From Synanceia verrucosa (lineage: Eukaryota > Chordata > Actinopteri > Perciformes > Synanceiidae), in NCBI GenBank assembly GCA_029721515.1, contig CM056561.1:12848501-12912500 (forward strand): a stretch of 64,000 nt of DNA. Direction: 5' to 3'. Below are positions 38,349 through 49,800 of this stretch, in pieces. Numbering within the stretch: position 1 is the first letter of the stretch; each line of letters starts with the position of its first letter. A program made the position numbers and the translations under genes. The notes under the pieces are model-generated. The model ran no database searches. It was not told the DNA's origin and saw only the letters and a program-made list of their open reading frames with translations.

Positions 38349-41300
38349 GTGACTGACACTGACACCGCTCCACCTGCATGACATGATTTATACAGATAAA
38401 ACACAATACCAGTGATGAATATTAAGGTACATTTAGTGGTATGTGGCGAAAGACAGCTTTTCCATGACAATAGACACGTTTTATTCTGTGCAGAATTAAT
38501 ATGACATGCACTTTTCCAAAAAATGTCCTCCATGATTTGGGGAAATATTATTTCGTAAAATGCCATAAAGTGTGATTATTTGGTTACTATGGAGATGATG
38601 GTGCATTTAGGGGCTAATTATATCAGTAGTCAGGACGCACAGGTCAAACACAAACAAAACACAAGTCGGTCTTTCATGTATTGCTGTGATTTGAAGTAAT
38701 AATGATATTATTTATAATTATCATTCATAATTTTCAAAGTCAAAGCGTAGCGACAGAACTGTGTTGTTGTGAGGATGAGGGAAGGAGATAAATGATGCAC
38801 AACCACAGATCACACAGTCAGCTTGTGTTTATGTTGAATATGTTGTTAGAATTACAGTTTTTCTCAGTCACTTTGGTGCTTTTCTCACTTCACTCTTTTT
38901 TACATTTACACTACATCACTGTACAACAGTTGATGCATTTAACGTGACTGTATTTAGTGAGCTGAGTACAAGACTCTGAATATTTTATGTTTTTCATTTT
39001 TACTGCTCTTTGCAGTTCTAAAAGAATAAAATCACCCTTATTTACATCAAACATAATAAACTCCCTTTGGATAGAGCTGTGCACAACTGTAAACAATACT
39101 GCAGTACATGTTGGAACTAAACATACAACATACACAGTACTGTAAATCATTCATAACCATCCAGACGTTCCTGTCTGTCTGCCCACATATTTATATCAGA
39201 TTAATATAATAATTGAATTTACAGTGGTTCTCCCAACATTATCTGAACCCTTCGATCAGCCTCAGACACAACTGTCACCCTGACTTCATCAGGAATCCTC
39301 CTGTACACATTCCTCTTCCACGAGGCTGACCTTCCATTTCTGTCTCATGGTATTGTAGAAATGGTTCACATTATGTCCTGCATGGTTCATATATGCATAC
39401 ATGGGTTCATGGGATTCAGCTCTGAGCTTATCATTGGTTCAAATAATGCTTCACACAGTCCTTCTGATCAGTGAAAGAAGATGTTCATCTGAGAGAAATT
39501 GTTCAATTTAGGAGATGTTTTCATGAAAAAGCATGAAAGTGAAAAAGTATACAGTTTTTCTCAGTCACTTTAGTGCTTTTCTCACAACACTATTTACATT
39601 TGCACAACACTTAGTTCAACCTCCACAACATTCAGTCATTTGTTCACATCACAGCAGCAGTTTCTCATTCCTTCCAACAAATTTCAGGTGCTTTGGACAT
39701 CCATCAAATGCTTTCATACAACTCTCTGGTGTTTTATAATATTATCATTTGTTTCTGTCATGCCAGTGAAAATGAACTATACTTGTTAATGCTGAATAGT
39801 CATTCCTTATAAAACTTATAGTCCTCATTTCATTCTTTGAGTCATTACATACAAAAATATTGAACTGTTTGTCAAAATCTATCAAGCAAATTTTAGACAT
39901 TCTTTTTATCTTTTTTCATGAAAACATCTCCTAAATTGAACAATTTCTCTCAGATGAACCTCTTATTTCACTGTTGAGAAGGACTGTGTGAAGCATTATT
40001 TGAACCAATGATAAGCTCAGAGCTGAATCCCATGAACCCATGTATGCATATAGGAACCATGCAGGACATAATGTGAACCATTTATTCAATACTGTGACAC
40101 AGAAATTGAAGGTCAGCCTCGTGGAAGAGGATGTGGAGAGGAAGAGGAAGAGGAGGTGAAGTACAGGAGGATTCCTGATGAAATCAGGACTAAAATTATG
40201 GATCATGTTGTCAGTCACAGCCTCACAATGACTGAGGCTGATTGAAGGGTTCAGATAATGTTGGGAGAACCACTGTAAATTCAATTATTCAATTATTATA
40301 TTAATCTGATGTAAATATGTGGGCAGACAGACACAGGAACGTCTGGATGGGTATGAATGATTTACAGTTCTGTGTATGTTGTATGTACTGTGCATGTTGT
40401 ATGTACTGCAGTATTGTTTACAGTTGTGCACAGCTCTACCCAAAGGGAGTTTATTATGTGTGGTGTAAATAAGAGTGATTTTATTCTTTTAGAACTGCAA
40501 AGAGCAGTAAAAATGTGAAACACAAAATATTCAGTCTTGTACTCAGTTACCTCACTCAATACAGTCATGTGTAACTTTACTGTGTAAATAGTCTCTAGTG
40601 CTGTCTTGACCGTTTTCAGGTAGTTTCATCAAGACCTGACTGTTTTTTCTACATTAGAAAACACTGATAGAGTAAACTGTCATAAAGGAAACATGACAAA
40701 GCCATTTGACTATAAACATGATGTCAGTACTTTTCATCTTGATAACACTGACACTTTCATTGACATGAATACTTGCTTTTGAGGAATGAACTATCCATTT
40801 TGTGGATAAAGTGACTCACTTTTGCAGCTTATTTACTAGGTTTTGCAGTTTGTACTAATTGTTTTGAGAAATGCATCAACTGTTGTGTAAATGTAAAAAA
40901 GAGTTAAGTGAGAAAAGCACCAAAGTGACTGAGAAAAGGGTGAAGAAATGTATTTAATGTCCACCACAATTATCACTCACATGTTGTTCTTCTTTCTCCA
41001 CTATTGTTTGTCTCACAGTTGTATTCATGACAGTTACTTTGCAAAATAAGATTCTGTACTATATGTTATCAGATTACATGACGTATATGATGCCTTGCTA
41101 CACACTGAACGACTCAAACTGTATGTAGATGCAGCCATTTACCCAAACCTGCTTACATGGAAATGCATCAGCAGCAATAATCATGTGATAATGGGACCAC
41201 CCTGCTGCATATTTCACTTTTGATACACTTTGCTGGGAATACTTCTGTGCTAAGCTTTTGAATGCAGGACTTGCACTGGAGTGTTTTTTAAGTTGTGGTT

Positions 41301-43529
41301 TTGCTGAATTAATTTATGTCACTTATTTGATAGTGGGTTTGCTTTACAGTTTTTCTCCTTTGGTTTGTTTGCTCATTTCTTGAAATAGAATTATCACCTA
41401 GATTTGCTCACTTGGAAACTGTGCTAACTGTAGGCTACGTAAACTTAATCATTTGCAAAGGTGCACTGAGACATTGATACATGTACTAAGACATTTGCTA
41501 TTTCATAATATGAATGAGAAATTCCATTCTGGTCTGACAAAACAACTAGTACAGTAACCGTTATCAATGAAGGACTGGGCTCAGACTGAGAGGAGGAGTA
41601 AAGGCATATTTCAGTGGTCCTCTGCCATTGTGACAAAACATCTAAACATTTTGACTTGCAGTGCTGACAATGCCAAAGGGACGGTGCATTTTGGGGACAC
41701 TGACTATTTATATGGGAAACGAGTTTAGATTTGAAGCAAGAGTGAACAGTTTTGGGAGACATATGAGCTTTTGCAGGTGAGCTGTGTTGTTGTGCTGAAC
41801 CGTAAGACTGTTTTGCTAAATTATCTTCGAGTTTAGAGAAAGTAATTTCTGTTTCAAGAAGTGAATCAAGCCAGTGGAGAAAACTGTAATACAAAAGGTA
41901 GCAGCAGCAGATCTGCACAGTCTTTGGTCCTAGTTTTAAATGTGTAAATATAATAGCACCTTGTGTATTGTTGGCTTTTATACAAAGTGCAAATGTGATA
42001 TACCTGCAGCACAGTATTCATAGTACATGTGCATTACAGCCTAAAAAGTGGAGAGTATGTGACCTTTTTTGTGTTTCTCCCCCTCAGATGAAGCCCCACC
42101 ACCCCCTGACGCCCTGGAAAAGGAAGAAGCCGTTGTTGGTTTGATTGATGATGACATGCTGAATCAACTTGCTCCGTATATCGATGAATTAATTGCCACA
42201 CTTGAGCAAGATAATGAAGGTGTCTCTCATCTGCTTAGTCTAGATGGTGAGGTGGAGCCAAAAGATGTTGGTGAGGTGGCTGAGCCTGGTGGAGGTGATG
42301 GAGAAGGTGAGAGGGATGATAGTGAGGGTTCATAGAGTTAGTGTGGGTGTATGGGAACATACATGCAATTCACATGTGATTAGTCTGGAGAGCTGCAAGT
42401 CTCCTATTGAAGCCTGTTTTATGGAAGTGGAGAATGTGACCTTGATGTGTTTTTCCCCTCAGATGGACCCAACGACGGCAGTGAAAGCCACGATCCTCAA
42501 CTCCCCCCTGATGGCCACGATGAGGACACTGCTCACGTTTCATATTGTTATCCTGATCCCCTTGCTGACCACTCTTATGCCTCTCCTTTCACTGGTTCTC
42601 CTGCTGCTTCTCATTCTCACACTCACCCCAATCCTCATGCTGCTCCTTTTGCTCCCATCTCTCCTCCCGTTGCTCCTCTGTTTGTCGCTCCTTGTGCTCC
42701 TCCCGTTGCTCCTCTGTTTGTCGCTCCTTGTGCTCCTCCCATTGCTCCTCTGTTTGTCGCTCCTTGTGCTCCTCCCGTTGCTCCTCTGTTTGTCTCTCCT
42801 TGTGCTCCTCCCTTTACTCCTCTCTTTGCTGATCCTTTTGCTCCTCCCTATGCTCCTGCCTTTGCTGATCCTTCTGTTCCTCCCCTTGCTCCTGCCTTTG
42901 CTGACCCTTCCGTTCCTCCTTTTGCTCCTGCCTTTGCTGATCCTTCTGTTCCTACCCTTGCTACTGCCTTTGCTGATCCTTCTGTTCCTACCCTTGCTCC
43001 TGCGTTTGCTGATCCTTCTGTTCCTCCCTTTGCTCCTGCCTTTGCTGATCCTTCTGTTCCTACCCTTGCTCCTGCCTTTGCTGATCCTTCTGTTCCTCCC
43101 TTTGCTCCTGCCTTTGCTGATCCTTCTGTTCCTACCCTTGCTCCTGCCTTTGCTGATCCTTCTGTTCCTCCCTTTGCTCCTGCGTTTGCTGATCCTTCTG
43201 TTCCTACCCTTGCTCCTATCTTTGCTGATCCTTCTGTTCCTCCCTTTGCTCCTGCGTTTGCTGATCCTTCTGTTCCTACCCTTGCGCCTATCTTTGCTGA
43301 TCCTTGTGCTCCTCCCTTTGCTTCACCTTTTGCTGCTCCCTTTGCTTGCACTGTTGCTCCTCCTTTTGCTGCTCCTCATGTTGCTCCTATTGAATGTTTG
43401 AGTGTGATCGTTCTTCCTGGTGTCCCTCAGCAGGTGTTTGCTCCCTTCTCCACAGAGCAGTCGCCCACAAGGAGAATTAGGGAAGAGAGCGTCCCGGAGC
43501 CGATTCAAAAGAGACGGAGGCGGCGCTGA
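38294..43529 (+). CDS. Unnamed Pro/Ala-rich 12-residue-repeat protein (3 coding exons)
   Basis: I do not recognise this protein. Three exons join in frame: 38294-38348, 42088-42246 and 42463-43529. Both introns have GT/AG ends and are phase 1. The product has 426 residues. Residues 1-18 are MASEDSLLDWLSSGSFST; 19-71 are acidic (EEAVVGLIDDDMLNQLAPYI, DELIATLEQDNEGVSHLLSL). Residues 143-190 hold four PLFVAPCAPPVA-type units and 193-360 hold 14 FADPSVPPFAPA-type units. The tail is basic (PTRRIREESVPEPIQKRRRR). No signal peptide or membrane segment is evident. An acidic N-terminus and Arg-rich C-terminus would fit a nuclear protein, but that is inference. The frame was chosen because only it splices through; other frames over the repeat are also open because the unit is 36 bp. 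It could be a young or lineage-specific gene, or a spurious model. Confidence 0.5.
38854..40941. mobile_element. 2.1-kb foldback (palindromic) transposon
   Basis: The ends are identical inverted repeats for at least 32 bp (start ttttctcagtcactttggtg at 38859; complement ends at 40937). The match continues with gaps through almost the whole left half: 38854-39525 pairs with 39905-40941. The centre (39530-39900) carries another copy of the terminus (39551) and the block shared with 36605-36775. The right arm encodes a transposase scrap, RIPDEIRTKIMDHVVSHSLT, resembling IS630-like fish elements. It sits in intron 1 of the unnamed gene. Confidence 0.8.
41346..41889. mobile_element. MITE with inverted ends
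   Basis: The left end cagtttttctcctttggttt and the complement of the right end (aagccagtggagaaaactg) match with few differences. About 540 bp, no transposase. It lies in intron 1 of the unnamed gene, near exon 2. Confidence 0.65.
42088..42246 (+). CDS. Unnamed repeat gene, exon 2
   Basis: Acceptor with a strong pyrimidine tract (gtttctccccctcag/AT) and donor GATG/gtgagg. Encodes the acidic DEAPPPPDALEKEEAVVGLI region. The acceptor side is duplicated before exon 3. Confidence 0.52.
42463..43529 (+). CDS. Unnamed repeat gene, exon 3 (repeat domain and basic tail)
   Basis: Acceptor gtttttcccctcag/AT. Carries both coding minisatellites and ends KRRRRR-stop. A good donor (ccata/gtgagt) follows 17 bases after the stop, suggesting the transcript continues into 3' untranslated exons. 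Confidence 0.52.
42675..42818 (+). repeat. Coding minisatellite, four 36-bp units (PLFVAPCAPPVA type)
   Basis: Four consecutive copies, almost identical (tttgtcgctccttgtgctcc core). They immediately precede the FADP array and share its 36-bp period. Confidence 0.9.
42825..43328 (+). repeat. Coding minisatellite, 14 36-bp units (FADPSVPxxAPA type)
   Basis: Core tttgctgatccttctgttcc. From the third unit the copies mostly alternate PPFAPA and TLAPA/I versions, so the recent amplification unit was probably 72 bp. Confidence 0.93.
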
Positions 43530-43675
43530 GCTGAACCACCTCCATAGTGAGTTACACAACTGACAGTCCTCCTGGAATCCTCAGAGCCATCAGTACAGTA
43601 TGTTCACATTTATCATTCCTCACTATCGCACAGGTTTCCCACCACAGCTTCAACTCACCCTCTACTACTGAAGAC

Positions 43676-44295
43676 TGGCCTCTGCGTCTGGCAGGACAAG
43701 TGACTTCAGGGATAGTCTTTGCGTCTGGCAAGCCTTGATATTTTTGATAGCCTTTGCGCCTGGCAGGGTTAGATATTTTATTGATAGTCTTTGCGTCTGG
43801 CAAGACGAAAATTTCTTGGGATAGCCTTTGTGCATGGCAGGGTTAGACTTTTTATTGAGAGTCTTTGCGTCTGGCAAGACTAAAATTTTTTTGGGATAGC
43901 CTTTGCGCCTGGCAGGGTTAGACTTTTTATTGACAGTCTTTGCGTCTCGCAAGACAAAAGGTTTTTTTTTTGGGATAGCCTTTACACCTGGCAGGGTTAG
44001 ACTTTTTATTGAGAGTCTTTGCGTCTAGCAAGACGAAAGTTTTTTTTTTTGGGATAGCCTTTGCGCCTGGCAGGGTTAGATATTTTATTGAAAGTCTTCG
44101 CGTCTGGCAAGCCTTGATATTTTTGATAGCCTTTGCGCCTGGCAGGGTTAGACTTTATATTGATAGTGTTTGCGTCTGGCAAGACTAAAATTTTTTTGGA
44201 TAGCCTTTGCGCCTGGCAGGGTTAGATATTTTATTGATAGTCTTTGCGTCTGGCAAGGCAAAATTTCTTTTGGACAGCCTTTGGTCTCTCGAGCC
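43676..44295. repeat. Tandem repeat, eight units of about 75 bp
   Basis: Units carry tagtctttgcgtctggcaag, a T-rich spacer, then gatagcctttgcgcctggca and gggttagactttttattga. The two halves are themselves similar, so the ancestral unit was about 37 bp. Lies just downstream of the unnamed gene's stop codon. Confidence 0.9.
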
Positions 44296-44330
44296 TGGTA
44301 TTTCACCTGGTGGTAAACCCTGCTCATCTT

Positions 44331-44486
44331 AGAGGAGGAAGAGGAGGAGAGGAGGAGGTGGAGGAGGAGAGGAGGAGGAGGAAGAGAAGGAGAGGAGGAG
44401 AGGAGGAAAAAGACAAAGAGGGAGAGGAGGAGGAGGAGAGGAGGAGGAAGAGGAGGAGAGGAGGAGGTGGAGGAGGAGAGGAGGGA

Positions 44487-44518
<32 letters not shown>

Positions 44519-46535
44519 GGAGGAGGTGGTGGAGAAGGTGAAGCATGAACCTCTCATGTAAAAAGGTAAATCTAAATTTCTTGAATGTTTTTATCAGAAT
44601 GATACAGATTAATAATTCATCTGTTCACTTTTATTCTCTGAAGATTTTAACTGTTATGTCTGTTCAACTGATTTTGTTTTTATAAAGAGAGGAGGAGGAG
44701 GAGAGGAGGAGAGGAGGAAAAAGACAAAGAGGGAGAGGGAGAGGAGGAGGAGAGGAGGAAGAGGAGGAGGAGGAGGAGGAGGTGGAGGAGGAGAGGAGGG
44801 AGAGGAGGGAGAGGAGGAAGAGGAGGAGGAGGAGGAGGAGGAAGAGGAGGATGTGAAGAGGAGGAGGAGTAGGAGGAAAAGGAGGAGGTGGTGGAGGAGG
44901 TGAAGCGTGAACCTCTCATGCAAAAAGGTAAATCTAAATTTCTTGAATGTTTTTATCAGAATGATACAGATTAATAATTCATCTGTTCACTTTTATTCTC
45001 TGAAGATTTTAACTGTTATTTCTGTTCAACTGATTTTGTTTTTACAAAGAGAGGAGGAGGAGAGGAGAGGAGGAGGAGGTGAAGTGTGAACCCTCTCATG
45101 TAAAAAGGTAAATCTCAATTTCTTGAATATTTTTATCAGAATGATACAGATTAATAATTCATCTGTTCACTTTTATTTTCTGGAGATTTTAGCTGTTATT
45201 TCTGTTCAACTGATTTTGTTTTTATAAAGAGAGGAGGAGGTGGAGAGGTGGAGAGGAGGAGAGGAGGAGGAGAGGAGGAGTTGGAGGAGGAGGTGAAGTG
45301 TGAACCTCTCATGTAAAAAGGTAAATCTAAATTTCTTGAATGTTTTTATCAGAATGATACAGATTAATAATTCATCTGTTCACTTTTATTCTCTGGAGAT
45401 TTTAACTGTTATTTCTGTTCAACTGATTTTGTTTTTACAAAGAGAGGAGGAGGAGCGGAGGTGGAGAGGAGGAGGAGAGGAGGAGGAGGTGGAGGAAGAG
45501 GAGGAGGTGAAGTGTGAACCTCTCATGTAAAAAGGTAAATCTAAATTACTTGAATGTTTTTTATCAGAATGATACAGATTAATAATTCATCTGTTCACTT
45601 TTATTCTCTGAAGATTTTAAGTGTTACTTCTGTTCAACTGTTTTTGTTTTCATCAAGAGAGGAGGAGGAGGAGGAAAGGAGGAGGTGGAGGAGGAGGTGA
45701 AGCGTGAACCTCTCATGTAAAAAGGTAACTCTAAATTTCTTGAAAGTTTTTATCAGAATGATACAGATTAATAATTCATCTTTTCACTTTTATTCTCTGA
45801 AGATTTTAACTGTTATTTCTGTTCAACTGTTTTTGTTTTCATCAAGAGAGGAGGAGGAGGAGAGGAGGTGGAGGAGGAGGTGAAGCGTGAACATCTCATG
45901 TAAAAAGGTAAATCTAAATTTCTTCAATGTTTTCATCAGAATGATACAGATTAATAATTCATCTTTTCACTTTTATTCTCTGAAGATTTTAACTGTTATT
46001 TCTGTTCAACTGTTTTTGTTTTCATCAAGAGAGGAGGAGGAGGGAGAGGAGGAGGTGGAGGAGGAGGTGAAGCGTGAATCTCTCATGTAAAAAGATAAAT
46101 CTAAATTTCTTGAATGTTTTTATCAGAATGATACACATTAATAATTCATCTGTTCACTTTTATTCTCTGAAGATTTTAACTATTTCTGTTCAACTGTTTT
46201 TGTTTTCATCAAGAGAGGAGGAAGAGGAGGGGGAGGATGAGGAGGGAGAGGAGGAGGAGGTGAAGCGTGAACCTCTCATGTAAAAAGGTAAATCTAAATT
46301 TCTTGAATGTTTTTATCAGAATAATGCAGATTAATAATTCGTCTGTTCACTTTTATTCTCTGAAGATTTAACTGTTATTTCTGTTCAACTGTTTTTGTTT
46401 TCATCAAGAGAGGAGGAGGAGGAGGAGGAGGAGGAGGTGAAGCGTGAACCTCTCATGTAAAAGGGTAAATCTAAATTTCTTGAATGTTTGAATGAGGAGG
46501 AGGAGAGAAGGAGGTGAAGGAGGAGGACTATTTGC
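44331..46535 (+). repeat. Tandem array of about ten exon-like GAGGA cassettes
   Basis: Each unit (about 180-360 bp) has a pyrimidine-rich stretch (ttttgttttcatcaag or ttttgttttataaag) followed by a GAGGA purine block of 35-220 bases. Then come gtgaagcgtgaacctctcat, gtaaaaag/gtaaat and a conserved AT-rich spacer. The layout mimics acceptor-exon-donor. The in-frame reading of each block ends VKREPLM-stop, so cassettes could serve only as terminal coding or untranslated exons. Purine blocks start near 44331, 44687, 45048, 45228, 45442, 45655, 45846, 46027, 46210 and 46406. Confidence 0.85.
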
Positions 46536-46573
46536 TTATACATGTCTCATCATTTTTTTTTATGTTTCTGCAG

Positions 46574-46860
46574 AGACTCAGACTGATTGTTGCTGTTGTT
46601 CAGCAGATCCTTGACTCTTTCTGACCAGGATGGGTGATGGACCAGAGGACGGACAAAATGGAAGAAAGCGTCTGTGTTCCTGTGGACGAAGTAAGTAAGA
46701 TGTATAGATCTTTAGAGATCTATGCAGCTGACACTGATAGCACACAAGGAGAAGTATCTGACTTACTGACTTGTTTTGTCACCTCACAGGACAGGACTCA
46801 ACCTGAGGGTGGACATCAACAGAACCACTCAATATATAATAATAATAAAAACTCAGTCTA
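46574..46860 (+). other. Candidate 3' untranslated exons of the unnamed gene
   Basis: An acceptor (tttctgcag/AGACTC) opens at about 46574. A perfect-looking donor (GACGAA/gtaagtaag) follows at about 46690. A second acceptor (cacctcacag/GACAGG) at about 46790 leads to aataataataaaaactcag, a poly(A) signal context. Read alone, it has a 75-codon frame starting MMDQRTDKMEESVCV that runs through the apparent intron. Link to the upstream exons is inferred from strand and spacing. Confidence 0.35.
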
Positions 46861-49800
46861 GTAAAATGATTTTGTATTGTTTCATAAATTTTATGCTCAC
46901 TAATTTTTAGTTAAATAATAATAAAAACTCAGTCTAGTAAAATGATCTTGTATTGTCATAAACTTTATCCCCACTAATATTCAGTTAAATAATAAAAAAC
47001 TCAGTCTAGTAAAATGATCTCGTATTGTGTCGTAAATTTTATCCTCGCTAATATTCAGTTAAATAACAATAAAAACTCAGTCTAGTAAAATGATCTCGTA
47101 TTGTTTCATAAACTTTATCCTCACTAATATTCAGTTAAATAATAATAAAAAAAACTCACTAATATTCAGTTTTGTCATAAACTTTATCCTTACTAATATT
47201 CATTTAAATAATAATAAAAACTCAGTCTAGTAAAATGATCTCGTATTGTGTCATAAACTTTATCCTCACTAATATTCAGTTAAATAATAATAATAATAAT
47301 AATAATAATAAACACTCAGTCTAGTAAAATGATCTTGTATTGTTTCATAAACTTCATCCTCACTAATATTCAGTTAAATAATAATAAAAACTCAGTCTAG
47401 TAAAATGATCTCGTATTGTTTCGTAAATTTTATCCTCATTAATATTCAGATAAATAACAATAAAAACTCAGTCTAGTAAAATGATCTTGTATTGTTTCAA
47501 ACTTTATCCTCACTAATATTCAGTTAAATAACAATAAAAAAACTCAGTCTCTTAAAATGATCTCGTATTGTTTCATAAACTTTATCCTCGCTAATATTCA
47601 GTTAAATAATAATAAAAAAAACTAAGTCTCGTAAAATGATCTCGTATCGTTTCATAAACTTTATCCTCACTAATATTCAGTTAAATAATAATAATAAAAA
47701 CTCAGTCTAGTAAAATGATCTCGTATCGTTTCATAAACTTTATCCTCACTAATATTCAGTTAAATAATAATAATAAAATCTCAGTCTAGTAAAATGATCT
47801 CGTATTGTTTCATAAACTTTATCCTCACTAATATTCAGTTAAATAATAATAATAAAATCTCAGTCTAGTAAAATGATCTCGTATTGTTTCATAAACTTTA
47901 TCCTCACTAATATTCAGTTAAATAATAATAATAAAAACTCAGTCTAGTAAAATGATCTCGTATTGTTTCGTAAACTTTATCCTCACTGATGTTCAGTTGA
48001 ATAATAATAAAAAATCTCAGTCTAGTAAAGTGATCTCGTATTGTTTCGTAAACTTCATCCTCACTAATATTCAGTTAAATAATAATAAAATCTCAGTCTA
48101 GTAAAGTGATCTCGTATTGTTTCATAAACTTTATCCTCACTAATATTCAGTTAAATAATAAAAACCCAGTCTAGTAAAATGATCTTGTATTTTGTCATAA
48201 ACTTTATCCTCACTAATATTCAGTTAAATAATAAAAACCCAGTCGAGTAAAATGATCTTGTATTGTTTCATAAACTTTATGCTCACTAATATTCAGTTAA
48301 ATAATAATAAAAACTCAGTCGAGTAAAATGATCTCGCATTGTGTCATCAACTTTATCCTCACTAATATTCAGTTAAGTAATAAAAACCCAGTCTATTAAA
48401 ATTATCTCGTATTGTGTCATCAACTTTATCCTCACTAATATTCAGTTAAGTAATAAAAACTCAGTCTAGTAAAATGATCTTGTATTGTTTCATAAACTTT
48501 ATGCTCACTAATTTTTAGTTAAATAATAATAAAAACTCAGTCTAGTAAAATGATCTTGTATTGTCATAAACTTTATCCCCACTAATATTCAGTTAAATAA
48601 TAAAAAACTCAGTCTAGTAAAATGATCTCGTATTGTTTCATAAACTTTATCCTCACTAATATTCAGTGAAATAATAAAAACTCAGTCTGGTAAAATGATC
48701 TCGTATTGTTTCATAAACTTTATCCTCGCTAATATTCAGTTAAACAATAATAATAATAAAATCTCAGTCTCTTAAAATGATCTCGTATTGTTTCATAAAC
48801 TTTATCCTCACTAATATTCAGTTAAATAATAATAAAAAACTCAGTCTAGTAAAATGATCTTGTATTGTTTCATAAACTTCATCCTCACTAATATTCAGTT
48901 AAATAATAATAAAAACTCAGTCTAGTAAAATGATCTCGTATTGTTTCGTAAATTTTATCCTCATTAATATTCAGATAAATAACAATAAAAACTCAGTCTA
49001 GTAAAATGATCTTGTATTGTTTCATAAACTTCATCCTCACTAATATTCAGTTAAGTAATAATGAAAACTCAGACTAGTAAAATGATCTCTTATTGTCATA
49101 AACTTTATCCCCACTAATATTCAGTTAAATAATAATAAACTCAGTCTAGTAAAATGACCTCGTATTGTTTCATAAACTTTATCCTCACTAATATTCAGTT
49201 AAATAATAATAATAAAAACTCAGTCTAGTAAAATGATCTCGTATTGTTTCATAAACTTTATCCTCACTAATATTCAGTTAAATAACAATAAAAACTCAGT
49301 GTAGTAAAATGATCTCGTATTGTTTCATAAACTTTATCCTCACTAATATTCAGTTAAATAATAAAAACTCAGTCTAGTAAAATGATCTCGTATTGTTTCA
49401 TAAACTTTATCCTCACTGATGTTCAGTTGAATAATAATAAAAAATCTCAGTCTAGTAAAGTGATCTCGTATTGTTTCGTAAACTTCATCCTCACTAATAT
49501 TCAGTTAAATAATAATAAAATCTCAGTCTAGTAAAGTGATCTCGTATTGTTTCATAAACTTTATCCTCACTAATATTCAGTTAAATAATAAAACCCAGTC
49601 TAGTAAAATGATCTTGTATTTTGTCATAAACTTTATCCTCACTAATATTCAGTTAAATAATAAAAACCCAGTCGAGTAAAATGATCTTGTATTGTTTCAT
49701 AAACTTTATGCTCACTAATATTCAGTTAAATAATAATAAAAACTCAGTCGAGTAAAATGATCTCGCATTGTGTCATCAACTTTATCCTCACTAATATTCA

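Noticed and set aside
41445..41918. 157-codon minus-strand frame as a gene
   Set aside because: It coincides with a MITE with inverted ends (41346-41889) and has no domain or conserved motif.
42848..43351. 167-codon Gly/Ala/Glu-rich frame on the minus strand
   Set aside because: Reverse-strand shadow of the same coding minisatellite; no promoter or splice context.
42244..43401. 385-codon Leu-rich open frame on the plus strand
   Set aside because: It is the +1 shadow of the 36-bp coding repeat. Any frame stays open over a repeat with a period divisible by three, and this one has no splice-compatible start.
44244..44923. Long Glu/Arg-rich (plus) and Ser/Leu-rich (minus) frames
   Set aside because: They arise from pure GAGGA/TCCTC sequence. 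Low complexity keeps all frames open and gives no evidence of a protein.
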